64,000 nt of DNA. Source: Janthinobacterium rivuli (GTDB lineage: Bacteria; Pseudomonadota; Gammaproteobacteria; Burkholderiales; Burkholderiaceae_D). This document shows, piece after piece, positions 56,797 through 64,000 of this stretch. Position 1 is the first letter of the stretch. Every line of letters begins with the position of its first letter. Both the position numbers and the translations under genes were made by a program. The notes beneath the pieces are model-generated. The model searched no databases and had not been told where the DNA came from. It was given only the letters and a program-made list of their open reading frames with translations. Location: the NCBI RefSeq assembly GCF_029690045.1, contig NZ_CP121464.1, positions 1,116,001-1,180,000 on the forward strand, in the 5' to 3' direction.

Positions 56797-57009
56797 ATGT
56801 TTAAAAAAATCGCTTTTTTTCTTTTTGTTGCAGGTGCCAGCCTGTCGTTCAACAAGGCGGCAAACAGCACTCCAAGCTGTGGTTTCCAGTGCGCCCAATT
56901 AAGGGGAATTTGTCTCGACGAAGGCCGGGGTGACGCTTCCTGCCGCGACAACTACAATTTCTGCGTTGAAAACTGCCGTAATGGCATCTATCCCGAGATG
57001 CCGGAATAA
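56797..57009 (+). CDS. Small secreted six-cysteine peptide 5
   Basis: A 70-residue preprotein with signal MFKKIAFFLFVAGASLSFNK (cleavage near KAANS). Cysteines are at 28, 32, 39, 49, 56 and 60 (C-x3-C-x6-C-x9-C-x6-C-x3-C), with an extra ten-residue tail RNGIYPEMPE. A TAAGGA site precedes ATG 56797. Last member of the cluster, convergent with the cobalamin adenosyltransferase gene 20 bp on. Confidence 0.75.
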   Translation: MFKKIAFFLFVAGASLSFNKAANSTPSCGFQCAQLRGICLDEGRGDASCRDNYNFCVENCRNGIYPEMPE

Positions 57010-57029
57010 GCAACACGTGCATGGCCGCG

Positions 57030-57581
57030 TCATCTGGCGCGGTCATGCCGCCACAACACGTCGTCGCCGCCGGCAAAGCGGTTGAGCACGCGCGACAGCA
57101 CGAACAGCAGGTCCGACAGGCGGTTCACATACTGGCGCGGATGCTCGTGCAGTGGTTCCGCATTGGCCAGCGCGACGATGCTGCGCTCGGCGCGGCGGCA
57201 CACGGTGCGGCATACATGCGCGAGCGAGGCGGCGCGCGAGCCGGCCGGCAGGATGAATTCGGAGAGCGCCGGCAAGTCCGCATTGTATTTCGCCAGCAGG
57301 TCGTCGAGGCGCAGCACGTGTTCTTCCTTGATCAGCTGGTAGCCGGGGATACAGATTTCTCCGCCCAGGTCGAAAAGGTCGTGCTGGATGGCCACCAGCT
57401 CCTCGCGCAAGGCGTCGGGCATGGCTTCGCACAGCAGCAAGCCGATATTGGAGTTCAGTTCGTCCACGTCGCCCATGGCGTGGATGCGGGCGCTGTCCTT
57501 GCTGGTGCGGCTGCCGTCGCCCAGGCCGGTGCTGCCATTGTCGCCCGTGCGCGTGGCGATTTTCGAAAGTCGGTTGCCCAT
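57030..57581 (-). CDS. PduO-type cob(I)alamin adenosyltransferase
   Basis: Transfers adenosyl from ATP to cob(I)alamin or cobyrinate to make coenzyme B12. The 183-residue protein begins MGNRLSKIATRTGDNGSTGL, containing the N-terminal TRTGD-GTTGL-type ATP-binding motif, and has the DVDELNS and CRRAERS segments plus YVNRLSDLLFVLSR of the family. The start at 57581 has an AGGAT site 8 bp upstream; the frame extends to 57740. Divergent from glcD. No other cobalamin genes are nearby. Confidence 0.95.
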   Translation of the reverse strand: MGNRLSKIATRTGDNGSTGLGDGSRTSKDSARIHAMGDVDELNSNIGLLLCEAMPDALREELVAIQHDLFDLGGEICIPGYQLIKEEHVLRLDDLLAKYNADLPALSEFILPAGSRAASLAHVCRTVCRRAERSIVALANAEPLHEHPRQYVNRLSDLLFVLSRVLNRFAGGDDVLWRHDRAR

Positions 57582-57732
57582 GATGCTGATCCTGTAAAGA
57601 AGAATGGGGGCAGCATACGACACCGCGCGCCGCCTGGCCCTGCATTTGCCCGCCATTGTGACAAAAAATGCGCTGCACGCCACGTTTGTGCTTACAATCG
57701 TTGCACGCCCATGCTCATTTGCCCTCCATCTT

Positions 57733-59223
57733 ATGCCCAATGCTGCCTCTGAATCCGGATTGACCGCCGCGCGCCAGCAAGCCGTCGTCGCTGCCCTGCT
57801 GGCCGTGCTGCCGGCACGCTGCGTGCTGTCCGACGCCGAAGATACGCGCCCGTATGAATGCGATGGCCTGGCCGCCTACCGCCAGCTGCCGATGGTGGTG
57901 ACCCTGCCGGACACGGAAGAACAGGTCATCGCCATCCTCGGCGTCTGCCGCGAGTTGAAGGTGCCGATCGTGCCGCGCGGGGCCGGCACGGGCCTGTCGG
58001 GCGGCGCCTTGCCGATCGCCGATGGCGTGGTGCTGTCGACGGCGCGTTTGAACCGCATCGTGCGCGTCGATGCGTATGCGCGCATCGCCGTGGTGCAGCC
58101 GGGCGTGCGCAACCTGGCCATTTCCGAAGCGGTGGCGCAATATGCCTTGTACTACGCGCCCGACCCGTCGTCGCAGATCGCCTGCAGCATCGGCGGCAAC
58201 GTGGCGGAAAACTCGGGCGGCGTGCATTGCCTGAAATACGGCCTGACCGTGCACAATGTGCTGCGCGTGCGCGTCGTCACCATCGCTGGCGACGTGCTGG
58301 AACTGGGCGGCGAATGCCTCGACGCTCCGGGCCTCGACCTGCTGGCCGTCTTCATCGGCTCCGAAGGCATGCTGGGCATCGTCACGGAAGTGACCGTGAA
58401 ACTGATACCGAAACCGGCGACGGCCAGAGTCATCATGGCGTCGTTTGACGACGTCGTCACGGGCGGCAATGCGGTGGCCAACGTGATCGCCGCCGGCATT
58501 ATCCCGGCTGGCCTGGAAATGATGGACCAGACGTCGTCGCGCATGGTCGAACCGTTCGTCAAGGCCGGCTACGACATCGACGCGGCCGCCATTTTGCTGT
58601 GCGAAGCGGACGGCACGCACGAGGAAGTGGAAGAGGAAATCGCGCGCATGACGGCCGTGCTGGAAGGGGCGGGCGCCAGCGCGATTGCCGTGTCGCAGTC
58701 GGAAGCGGAACGCATGAAATTCTGGTCCGGGCGCAAGAACGCCTTTCCCGCCGCCGGGCGCATCTCGCCCGATTACTACTGCATGGACGGCACCATCCCG
58801 CGCAAAAAACTGGCGGAAGTGCTGACGGGGATCGCCGCCATGGAAACGACGCATGGCTTGCGCTGCGCGAACGTGTTCCATGCGGGCGACGGCAATCTGC
58901 ACCCATTGATCCTGTTCGACGCCAACATGCCCGGCGAATTCGAGCGCGCAGAAGCGTTTGGCGCCGACATCCTGGCCCTGTGCGTGGCTGTGGGCGGCAC
59001 CATCACGGGCGAGCATGGCGTGGGCATGGAAAAGATCAATTCCATGTGCGTGCAATTTACGCGCGCCGAACTCGATGCCTTCTTCGCCGTCAAGCGCGCC
59101 TTCGATCCCCATGCCTTGCTGAACCCGGACAAGGCGATCCCCACCTTGAACCGTTGCGCCGAATTCGGCAAGATGCATGTGACGGCGGGGCGTTTGCCGT
59201 TCGCCAACCTGCCCCGTTTTTAA
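57733..59223 (+). CDS. glcD: Glycolate oxidase subunit GlcD
   Basis: FAD-binding subunit of glycolate oxidase, which converts glycolate to glyoxylate at the inner membrane. The 496-residue protein has the PCMH FAD motif PRGAGTGLSGGA, SIGGNVAENSGG and a C-terminal oxidase domain with HAGDGNLHP and TGEHGVGMEK. ATG 57733 gives a normal start; the frame extends to 57604. First of three adjacent glc genes. Confidence 0.96.
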   Translation: MPNAASESGLTAARQQAVVAALLAVLPARCVLSDAEDTRPYECDGLAAYRQLPMVVTLPDTEEQVIAILGVCRELKVPIVPRGAGTGLSGGALPIADGVVLSTARLNRIVRVDAYARIAVVQPGVRNLAISEAVAQYALYYAPDPSSQIACSIGGNVAENSGGVHCLKYGLTVHNVLRVRVVTIAGDVLELGGECLDAPGLDLLAVFIGSEGMLGIVTEVTVKLIPKPATARVIMASFDDVVTGGNAVANVIAAGIIPAGLEMMDQTSSRMVEPFVKAGYDIDAAAILLCEADGTHEEVEEEIARMTAVLEGAGASAIAVSQSEAERMKFWSGRKNAFPAAGRISPDYYCMDGTIPRKKLAEVLTGIAAMETTHGLRCANVFHAGDGNLHPLILFDANMPGEFERAEAFGADILALCVAVGGTITGEHGVGMEKINSMCVQFTRAELDAFFAVKRAFDPHALLNPDKAIPTLNRCAEFGKMHVTAGRLPFANLPRF

Positions 59224-59239
59224 TCCGCCGGAGACTCTT

Positions 59240-60310
59240 TTGCAAGCAATCGTTGAACAATTCAGGCAGCAGATCCTGGCGGCCAGCGCGGCGGGCAGCC
59301 CCTTGCGCCTGCGCGGCGGCGGTTCGAAAGACTGGTATGGCCAGCAGCTGACAGGCGAGGTGCTCGATACGCGCGCGTATGCGGGCATCATCGACTATGA
59401 ACCGACGGAGCTGGTGATCACGGCCCGCTGCGGCACGCCGCTGGTGGAAATCGAGGCGGCGCTGGCCGCGCGCAACCAGATGCTGGCGTTCGAGCCGCCG
59501 CACTTCGGCCCCGGCGCCACGGTGGGCGGCGTCGTCGCCAGCGCCTTGTCCGGCCCGCGCCGGGCCAGCGCGGGGGCCTTGCGTGATTTCGTGCTGGGCG
59601 CCGTGCTGATGGATGGCCATGGCGAACGCCTGGCCTTTGGCGGGCAAGTCATGAAGAACGTGGCCGGCTACGATGTCTCGCGCCTGCTGGCGGGGTCCCT
59701 GGGCACCTTGGGCCTGATCCTGGAAGTGTCGCTGAAGGTGCTGCCCTTGCCGCTGCGCGAAGCGACGTTCCGCGTGGCCTGCGCGGAAATCGCCGCCTTG
59801 CGCATGCTCAATGAGTGGGCGGGCAAGCCGCTGCCGATATCGGCCAGCTGCTGGCACGATGGCGTGTTGACGGTGCGCCTGTCCGGCGCCGAGGCGGCTG
59901 TCTCGGCGGCCCTGCAATCGCTGGGAGGCGAAGTGCTGACGCACGATGACGCGGCCGCTTTCTGGCTGGACGTGCGCGAGCAAACGCACGCATTCTTCGC
60001 GGGCGCGGGCAGCCTGTGGCGCTTGTCTCTGCCGCCGCACGCCAGCGCCATGATTTTAAAGGGGCGCCAGCTGATCGAGTGGGGCGGGGCGCAGCGCTGG
60101 CTCAAGCTCGATGGCGACGCCGATGCGGCCGGCAGCGCGCAGATTCGCCAGGCCGTGGCGGCCGCCGGCGGCCACGCCACGCTGTTTCGCGGCGGCGACA
60201 AGGCCGTTGGCGTGTTCCACCCGCTGGCGCCCGCCATCGCCACCATCCACCAGCGCCTGCGGCAGGCTTTCGACCCGGCCGGTATCTTCAACCCGCACAG
60301 AATGGATTGA
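59240..60310 (+). CDS. glcE: Glycolate oxidase subunit GlcE
   Basis: Second FAD-binding subunit, 356 residues, shorter than GlcD and lacking its C-terminal cap. It has RLRGGGSKDWYG, the FAD loop GPGATVGGVVASALSGPRR and MKNVAGYDVSRLLAGSLGTLG. The start codon is TTG at 59240 with a CGGAGA site; no ATG fits the family start. It lies 16 bp after glcD and 4 bp before glcF. Confidence 0.94.
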   Translation: MQAIVEQFRQQILAASAAGSPLRLRGGGSKDWYGQQLTGEVLDTRAYAGIIDYEPTELVITARCGTPLVEIEAALAARNQMLAFEPPHFGPGATVGGVVASALSGPRRASAGALRDFVLGAVLMDGHGERLAFGGQVMKNVAGYDVSRLLAGSLGTLGLILEVSLKVLPLPLREATFRVACAEIAALRMLNEWAGKPLPISASCWHDGVLTVRLSGAEAAVSAALQSLGGEVLTHDDAAAFWLDVREQTHAFFAGAGSLWRLSLPPHASAMILKGRQLIEWGGAQRWLKLDGDADAAGSAQIRQAVAAAGGHATLFRGGDKAVGVFHPLAPAIATIHQRLRQAFDPAGIFNPHRMD

Positions 60311-60314
60311 GCGC

Positions 60315-61541
60315 ATGCAAACCAATCTCGCCGATTTCATCAAGAATACGCCGGCAGGCGACGAAGCCGAAGCCATCCTGCGCGCCTGCGTGCATTGCGG
60401 CTTTTGCACGGCCACCTGTCCCACCTACCAGCTGCTGGGCGACGAACTCGATGGCCCGCGCGGACGCATTTACCTGATCAAGCAAGTGCTCGAAGGCGCG
60501 CCCGTCACGGCCAAGACGCAGACGCACCTGGACCGCTGCCTGACCTGCCGCAACTGCGAGTCGACCTGTCCGTCCGGGGTGCAGTACGGGCGCCTGGTCG
60601 ACATCGGCCGCAACGTCGTCGAGCAGCGCGTGCAGCGCCCCTTGCGCGAACGCGCGCTGCGCTTCGCCCTGAAGGAAGCCTTGCCGCGCCGCTGGCTGTT
60701 TACGCCCGTGTACAAGGCGGGGCAGGCGCTGCGCCCGCTGCTCTCGAAAAGCTTGCAGGATAAATTGCGTCCGGGCGCGCAAGCGGGGGCATGGCCGACG
60801 CGCCAGCACGCGCGCAGCATGCTGCTGCTGGACGGCTGCGTGCAGCCGGCCATGTCGCCGAACATCAACGCGGCCACGGCGCGCGTGCTCGATGCGCTCG
60901 GCGTGCAATTGATCGTCGCGCCCAAGGCCGGCTGCTGCGGCGCGCTGCGCCATCACCTGAACGACCAGGACGCGGCGCTGGACGACATGCGCCGCAATAT
61001 CGACGCCTGGTGGCCATACGTGGAAAGTGCCGAAGCCATCGTCATGACGGCGTCCGGCTGCGGCGCCACGGTGAAGGAATATGGCCATCTGCTGGCGCAC
61101 GATCCGCAGTATGCGGACAAGGCGCGGCGCATCGCGGCACTGACGCGCGATCTGTCCGAGATCATGCCGGCGTTTGAAAACGAGCTGGCGGCGCTGCTGC
61201 AAGGGCGCATCGGGAAAAGGGTGGCATATCACCCGCCATGCACCCTGCAGCACGGCCAGCAAATTCGCGGCAAGGTGGAGCAGGTCTTGCGCGCCGTCGG
61301 CGTCGACGTGCGCCTGTGCGCCGACAGCCATCTGTGCTGCGGTTCGGCGGGCACGTATTCGATTTTGCAGCCGGCACTGTCGCAGCAGCTGCGCGACAAC
61401 AAGGTGGCGAACCTGGAAGCGTGCGAGCCGGAGATGATCGTGTCGGCCAATATCGGCTGCCTGAGCCACCTGCAGTCAGGCACGGAGACGCCCGTGCGGC
61501 ACTGGATCGAGCTGATCGACTCCGCCTTGACGCCTAAATAG
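60315..61541 (+). CDS. glcF: Glycolate oxidase iron-sulfur subunit GlcF
   Basis: Electron-transfer subunit of 408 residues. Two [4Fe-4S] clusters are bound by C25, C28, C31 and C35 (CVHCGFCTATC) and by C75, C78, C81 and C85 (CLTCRNCESTC). Two CCG domains follow, with AGCCGALRHH and LCCGSAGTYS. The start at 60315 is 4 bp after glcE. The gene overlaps the convergent GGDEF-EAL gene by 8 bp, the two stop codons lying within a perfect palindrome at 61529-61546. Confidence 0.96.
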   Translation: MQTNLADFIKNTPAGDEAEAILRACVHCGFCTATCPTYQLLGDELDGPRGRIYLIKQVLEGAPVTAKTQTHLDRCLTCRNCESTCPSGVQYGRLVDIGRNVVEQRVQRPLRERALRFALKEALPRRWLFTPVYKAGQALRPLLSKSLQDKLRPGAQAGAWPTRQHARSMLLLDGCVQPAMSPNINAATARVLDALGVQLIVAPKAGCCGALRHHLNDQDAALDDMRRNIDAWWPYVESAEAIVMTASGCGATVKEYGHLLAHDPQYADKARRIAALTRDLSEIMPAFENELAALLQGRIGKRVAYHPPCTLQHGQQIRGKVEQVLRAVGVDVRLCADSHLCCGSAGTYSILQPALSQQLRDNKVANLEACEPEMIVSANIGCLSHLQSGTETPVRHWIELIDSALTPK

Positions 61542-63684
61542 GCGTCTCGCTGTACTGCGCGATGCGCCATTGGGGCGCCGGCACGAAGTTCGCAGCCCAC
61601 TCCAGCACGGCGTCGGCCGGCATGGGGCGGGCGATGCCGTAGCCTTGCGCCAGGTCGCAGCCCAGCTGAATCAGGCGCGCGCCATGCTCGACGCTTTCCA
61701 CGCCTTCGGCGATCACCGTCAGGCTGAAGGAACGGGCCAGGCCGATGACGGCGCGCACCAGGTGCAGGTCGTCGCGGTCGTTGAGCATGTTGCGCACGAA
61801 GCTCTGGTCGATCTTGACGATATTCGCCGGCAGGCGTTTTAAATATGACATCGACGAGTAGCCGGTGCCGAAATCGTCGAGCGCGAACGTGATGCCCAGC
61901 GCCTGGCAGGCGCGGATGATGCGGCGCACGTCTTCGATGTCGTGCAGCGCTGACGATTCGAGGATTTCCAGTTCCAGCATGCTGGCGCGCACGCCGGGAA
62001 ATTCGCCGAGGATGGTTTCCAGGCGCGAGACGAAGTCGGCTTGCTGGAAGTGGCGTGCCGCGATATTCACGCTGACTACCCAGTGCTTGCCGCAAGCCAC
62101 CCAGCGCTGCATCTGCCACAGGGCCTGGCGCAGCACCCATTCGCCGATGTCGATGATCAAATCCGTCTGCTCCACCAGCGGCAGGAATTGCGCAGGCGAC
62201 AGCACGCCGCGGCGCGGGTGCTGCCAGCGCAGCAGCGCTTCCATGCCCACCACCGTGCCAGCGCGCATATTCACCTTGGGCTGGTAGTACAGCCGCAGTT
62301 CGCCGTTGATCAGGGCGTGGCGCACTTCCGTGCGCTGGTTGTGGTGGGTGCGCACTTCCTCGTCGAGGTTGGTGTCGAAGAAGTGGTACTGGTTGCGCCC
62401 CGTCAGTTTCGCCTGGTAGACGGCGTGGTCGGCGTGGCGCAGCAGGCTTTCCGTATTCAAGTCCTTGCCCGCGTAGACGGCGATGCCGGCGCTGGCCGTC
62501 ACGTGCAGCGCCTGCTGGTCGCACTGGTAGGGGCGGCTCAGTTCCTGCATCAATTGGGTGATGTTCTGTTCGATGCTGGCGATGCTGGCCTGGCCGCACA
62601 GCAGCATGACGAATTCATCGCCGCCCAGGCGCGCCGCGTAATGGACCTGGCCCGTGAAGCCGTGCAGGCGGCCGGCCACCTGCTTGAGGATTTCATCGCC
62701 GGCCTCGGCGCCGTAGCGGTCGTTGATGGCCTGGAAGTGGTCGAGGTCGAACAGGCAGACGGCTAGCAGACGCTGGCGTTCGCGCGCGAGGAACAGTTCC
62801 TGCTCGAAGCGGGCGGCCAGCGCGGCACGGTTGGGCAAGCCCGTCAGCACGTCATTGTAGTTTTGCCACGACAGCTTTTGCAGCGCCTGCTGCATGTGCA
62901 CGGTTTCGTTCAGCTGTTCGCCCAGCTGGCGCTGGCTGGTTTTCAGCGAAGTCAGCAGTCCTTCGATATCGCCGGCCATGCCGTTGAACGACTGCGACAC
63001 GGCTTGCGCCTCGGGCGTGGCGCCAGCCGCCAGGCGCACGGCGAAATTGCCATCACGAAAGCGGTCGGTCGCTTGCACGAAGCGCGCCAGCAGCTTGCGG
63101 TGCGACGCCAGGATCAAGCCCAGCAGGAGGAAGACGAGGACGATATTGATGCTGCTGAGGACGGCCTGCTCGAGCACCCTTTGCCACACCTGCGCCAGAG
63201 GCCGGCCGGGCGTGTAGTGCAGGTCGAGGATGCCGTCGCCGCCGTCCGGCAGCGCCACCGTCAGGCGGCTGCGGATGGCCGCCATGCCCGCCAGGCGCGC
63301 AAACCAGCCCGGCACGCCGTCGGCCGGCGTGTCGCCCGGCTTGTTATCGGCCAGCACTTCGACATGCGCGCCAGCCGTATCCCAGCGCGCGGAAACGAGG
63401 CTGCGGTTCAGCGGCAAGGCGCTGCGCAGCGCCTGCCGCACGCTGTCGTGCGTCGCATGCCGGTCCGTGTGCACGGCCAGCGGCAGCACGCTATTGGCCA
63501 GGAACAGGTCGAGTTGCCGGGCGTCGCTCTGGTAGCGCGCATTGGCCAGCGCCGTTTCCGTACCCAGCAGGGCGTGATAGCGAACGGCGGAAACGGCGAG
63601 TATCAGGAAGGTAATAGGGATGAAGAGGCGGGGATAACTGCCCATCCGCATCCAAGAAGATAATATTTTCCCAAAGACTAGCAT
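61534..63684 (-). CDS. Membrane HAMP-GGDEF-EAL cyclic di-GMP enzyme
   Basis: Inner-membrane protein of 716 residues. Helices at about 18-36 and 174-194 flank a periplasmic sensor region of about 140 residues, followed by a HAMP-like segment and a GGDEF domain with an intact GGDEF motif in [11 protein letters not shown]. No RxxD inhibitory site precedes it (GQVH in that position), unlike the enzyme at 14.9 kb. The EAL domain is complete ([37 protein letters not shown]). It may synthesise or degrade c-di-GMP. Reads toward glcF and overlaps it. Confidence 0.93.
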   Translation of the reverse strand: MLVFGKILSSWMRMGSYPRLFIPITFLILAVSAVRYHALLGTETALANARYQSDARQLDLFLANSVLPLAVHTDRHATHDSVRQALRSALPLNRSLVSARWDTAGAHVEVLADNKPGDTPADGVPGWFARLAGMAAIRSRLTVALPDGGDGILDLHYTPGRPLAQVWQRVLEQAVLSSINIVLVFLLLGLILASHRKLLARFVQATDRFRDGNFAVRLAAGATPEAQAVSQSFNGMAGDIEGLLTSLKTSQRQLGEQLNETVHMQQALQKLSWQNYNDVLTGLPNRAALAARFEQELFLARERQRLLAVCLFDLDHFQAINDRYGAEAGDEILKQVAGRLHGFTGQVHYAARLGGDEFVMLLCGQASIASIEQNITQLMQELSRPYQCDQQALHVTASAGIAVYAGKDLNTESLLRHADHAVYQAKLTGRNQYHFFDTNLDEEVRTHHNQRTEVRHALINGELRLYYQPKVNMRAGTVVGMEALLRWQHPRRGVLSPAQFLPLVEQTDLIIDIGEWVLRQALWQMQRWVACGKHWVVSVNIAARHFQQADFVSRLETILGEFPGVRASMLELEILESSALHDIEDVRRIIRACQALGITFALDDFGTGYSSMSYLKRLPANIVKIDQSFVRNMLNDRDDLHLVRAVIGLARSFSLTVIAEGVESVEHGARLIQLGCDLAQGYGIARPMPADAVLEWAANFVPAPQWRIAQYSETPI

Positions 63685-63830
63685 CGTTTTATGATCGATA
63701 TCTGCGAATAATTATGTAAACATTATCACCGATATTTGCTATTTGAAACACAATATTGATATCAAGCATGAAATAAATGCAGTTTTATGGATTTAACATG
63801 ATTGTTGTCTTAAATCAAAGCAATCCGTTT

Positions 63831-64000
63831 TTACTCCTGTAGCAATTGCCGTATGTCGGCCGCCAGACTGGCCGGTTTGCTGGCCGTCGCATAGCGGCGA
63901 AATACGCTGCCATCCTTGCGCACCAAAAACTTGGTGAAATTCCATTTGATCGATTGCGTGCCCAATATGCCGGGCGCCGCCTGTTTTAATTGCGCAAACA
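63831..64000 (-). CDS. Glutathione peroxidase, C-terminal part, truncated by the window edge
   Basis: The last 55 or so codons of a glutathione peroxidase of the BtuE type, which reduces peroxides with thiols. The WNFTKFLV motif with the conserved Trp and Asn of the catalytic tetrad is visible, followed by RKDGSVFRRYA. The stop codon is at 63831-63833. The N-terminus, with the catalytic cysteine or selenocysteine, lies outside the window. Confidence 0.9.
   Translation of the reverse strand, partial: FAQLKQAAPGILGTQSIKWNFTKFLVRKDGSVFRRYATASKPASLAADIRQLLQE

Noticed and set aside
57001..57060. A possible terminator between peptide 5 and the adenosyltransferase gene
   Set aside because: The ATGGCCGCG/CGCGGTCAT pairing has a mismatch, overlaps the end of the adenosyltransferase gene and lacks a T tract on either side.

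Overview
This 64 kb window looks like a chromosomal segment of a betaproteobacterium of the family Oxalobacteraceae, most likely Janthinobacterium or a close relative (Duganella, Massilia). The inference rests on GC-rich coding sequence, the ruvC-ruvA-ruvB, xseB-ispA-dxs and glcD-glcE-glcF orders, a BPSS1780-type membrane protein, a Burkholderiales-type trimeric porin and a homoserine kinase of the ThrB type common in beta- and gammaproteobacteria. No rRNA, tRNA, CRISPR or prophage was seen. The window opens inside purH and closes inside a glutathione peroxidase gene.

Layout. 1-4.4 kb: the end of purH, two strong hairpins, then ruvC, ruvA, ruvB (Holliday junction processing) and a YaiI/DUF188 gene. 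4.4-7.1 kb (minus): a two-gene surface operon, an ice-binding-like lipoprotein followed by an OmpA-type protein. 7.4-14.8 kb: a DUF2147 protein, valS, a large secreted Sel1/ankyrin protein and a porin. 14.9-20.7 kb: a signalling block with a GGDEF-EAL enzyme, a Crp/Fnr-like regulator, a hybrid histidine kinase and a REC-PAS regulator. 21.1-25.7 kb: a TPP riboswitch and the thiamine operon thiC-thiS-thiG-thiD-thiE. 25.8-29.4 kb: an ANTAR response regulator, glutathione-dependent formaldehyde dehydrogenase, a secreted coiled-coil protein and an acetyltransferase pair. 29.5-37.3 kb: uvrD, a membrane protein, thrB, a DUF2782-like protein and polA. 37.4-44.2 kb: a dienelactone hydrolase-like protein, a ZIP metal transporter, an ABC-F protein with a candidate leader peptide, a sulfurtransferase, an EamA transporter and a Rieske oxygenase. 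44.6-47.7 kb: xseB-ispA-dxs. 47.7-48.8 kb: an intact IS1595-family element sitting in the poly-T tail of the dxs terminator. 48.9-54.9 kb: a FUSC-type protein, then a Fur-box-preceded TonB receptor followed by a di-heme cytochrome c peroxidase. 55.1-57.0 kb: a cluster of five small secreted six-cysteine peptides with a membrane-anchored glutaredoxin-like protein. 57.0-64 kb: a cobalamin adenosyltransferase, the glycolate oxidase genes, a second GGDEF-EAL enzyme and the end of a glutathione peroxidase gene.

Most of the window is housekeeping sequence. The best candidate for an undescribed system is 55.1-57.0 kb. Five paralogous preproteins of 61-70 residues share a mirror-symmetric cysteine pattern (C-x2/3-C-x6-C-x7-10-C-x6-C-x3-C). 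They sit behind a good sigma-70 promoter and are interleaved with a CGYC thiol oxidoreductase; two of them share a 62-bp identical signal-peptide segment while their mature parts differ. Other points to check are a 28-codon ORF with a perfect Shine-Dalgarno upstream of the ABC-F gene, a ZIP transporter whose best start codon appears to be ATC, the Fur-box-linked TonB receptor/di-heme peroxidase pair, and a 123-bp inverted-repeat element inserted between thiS and thiG.
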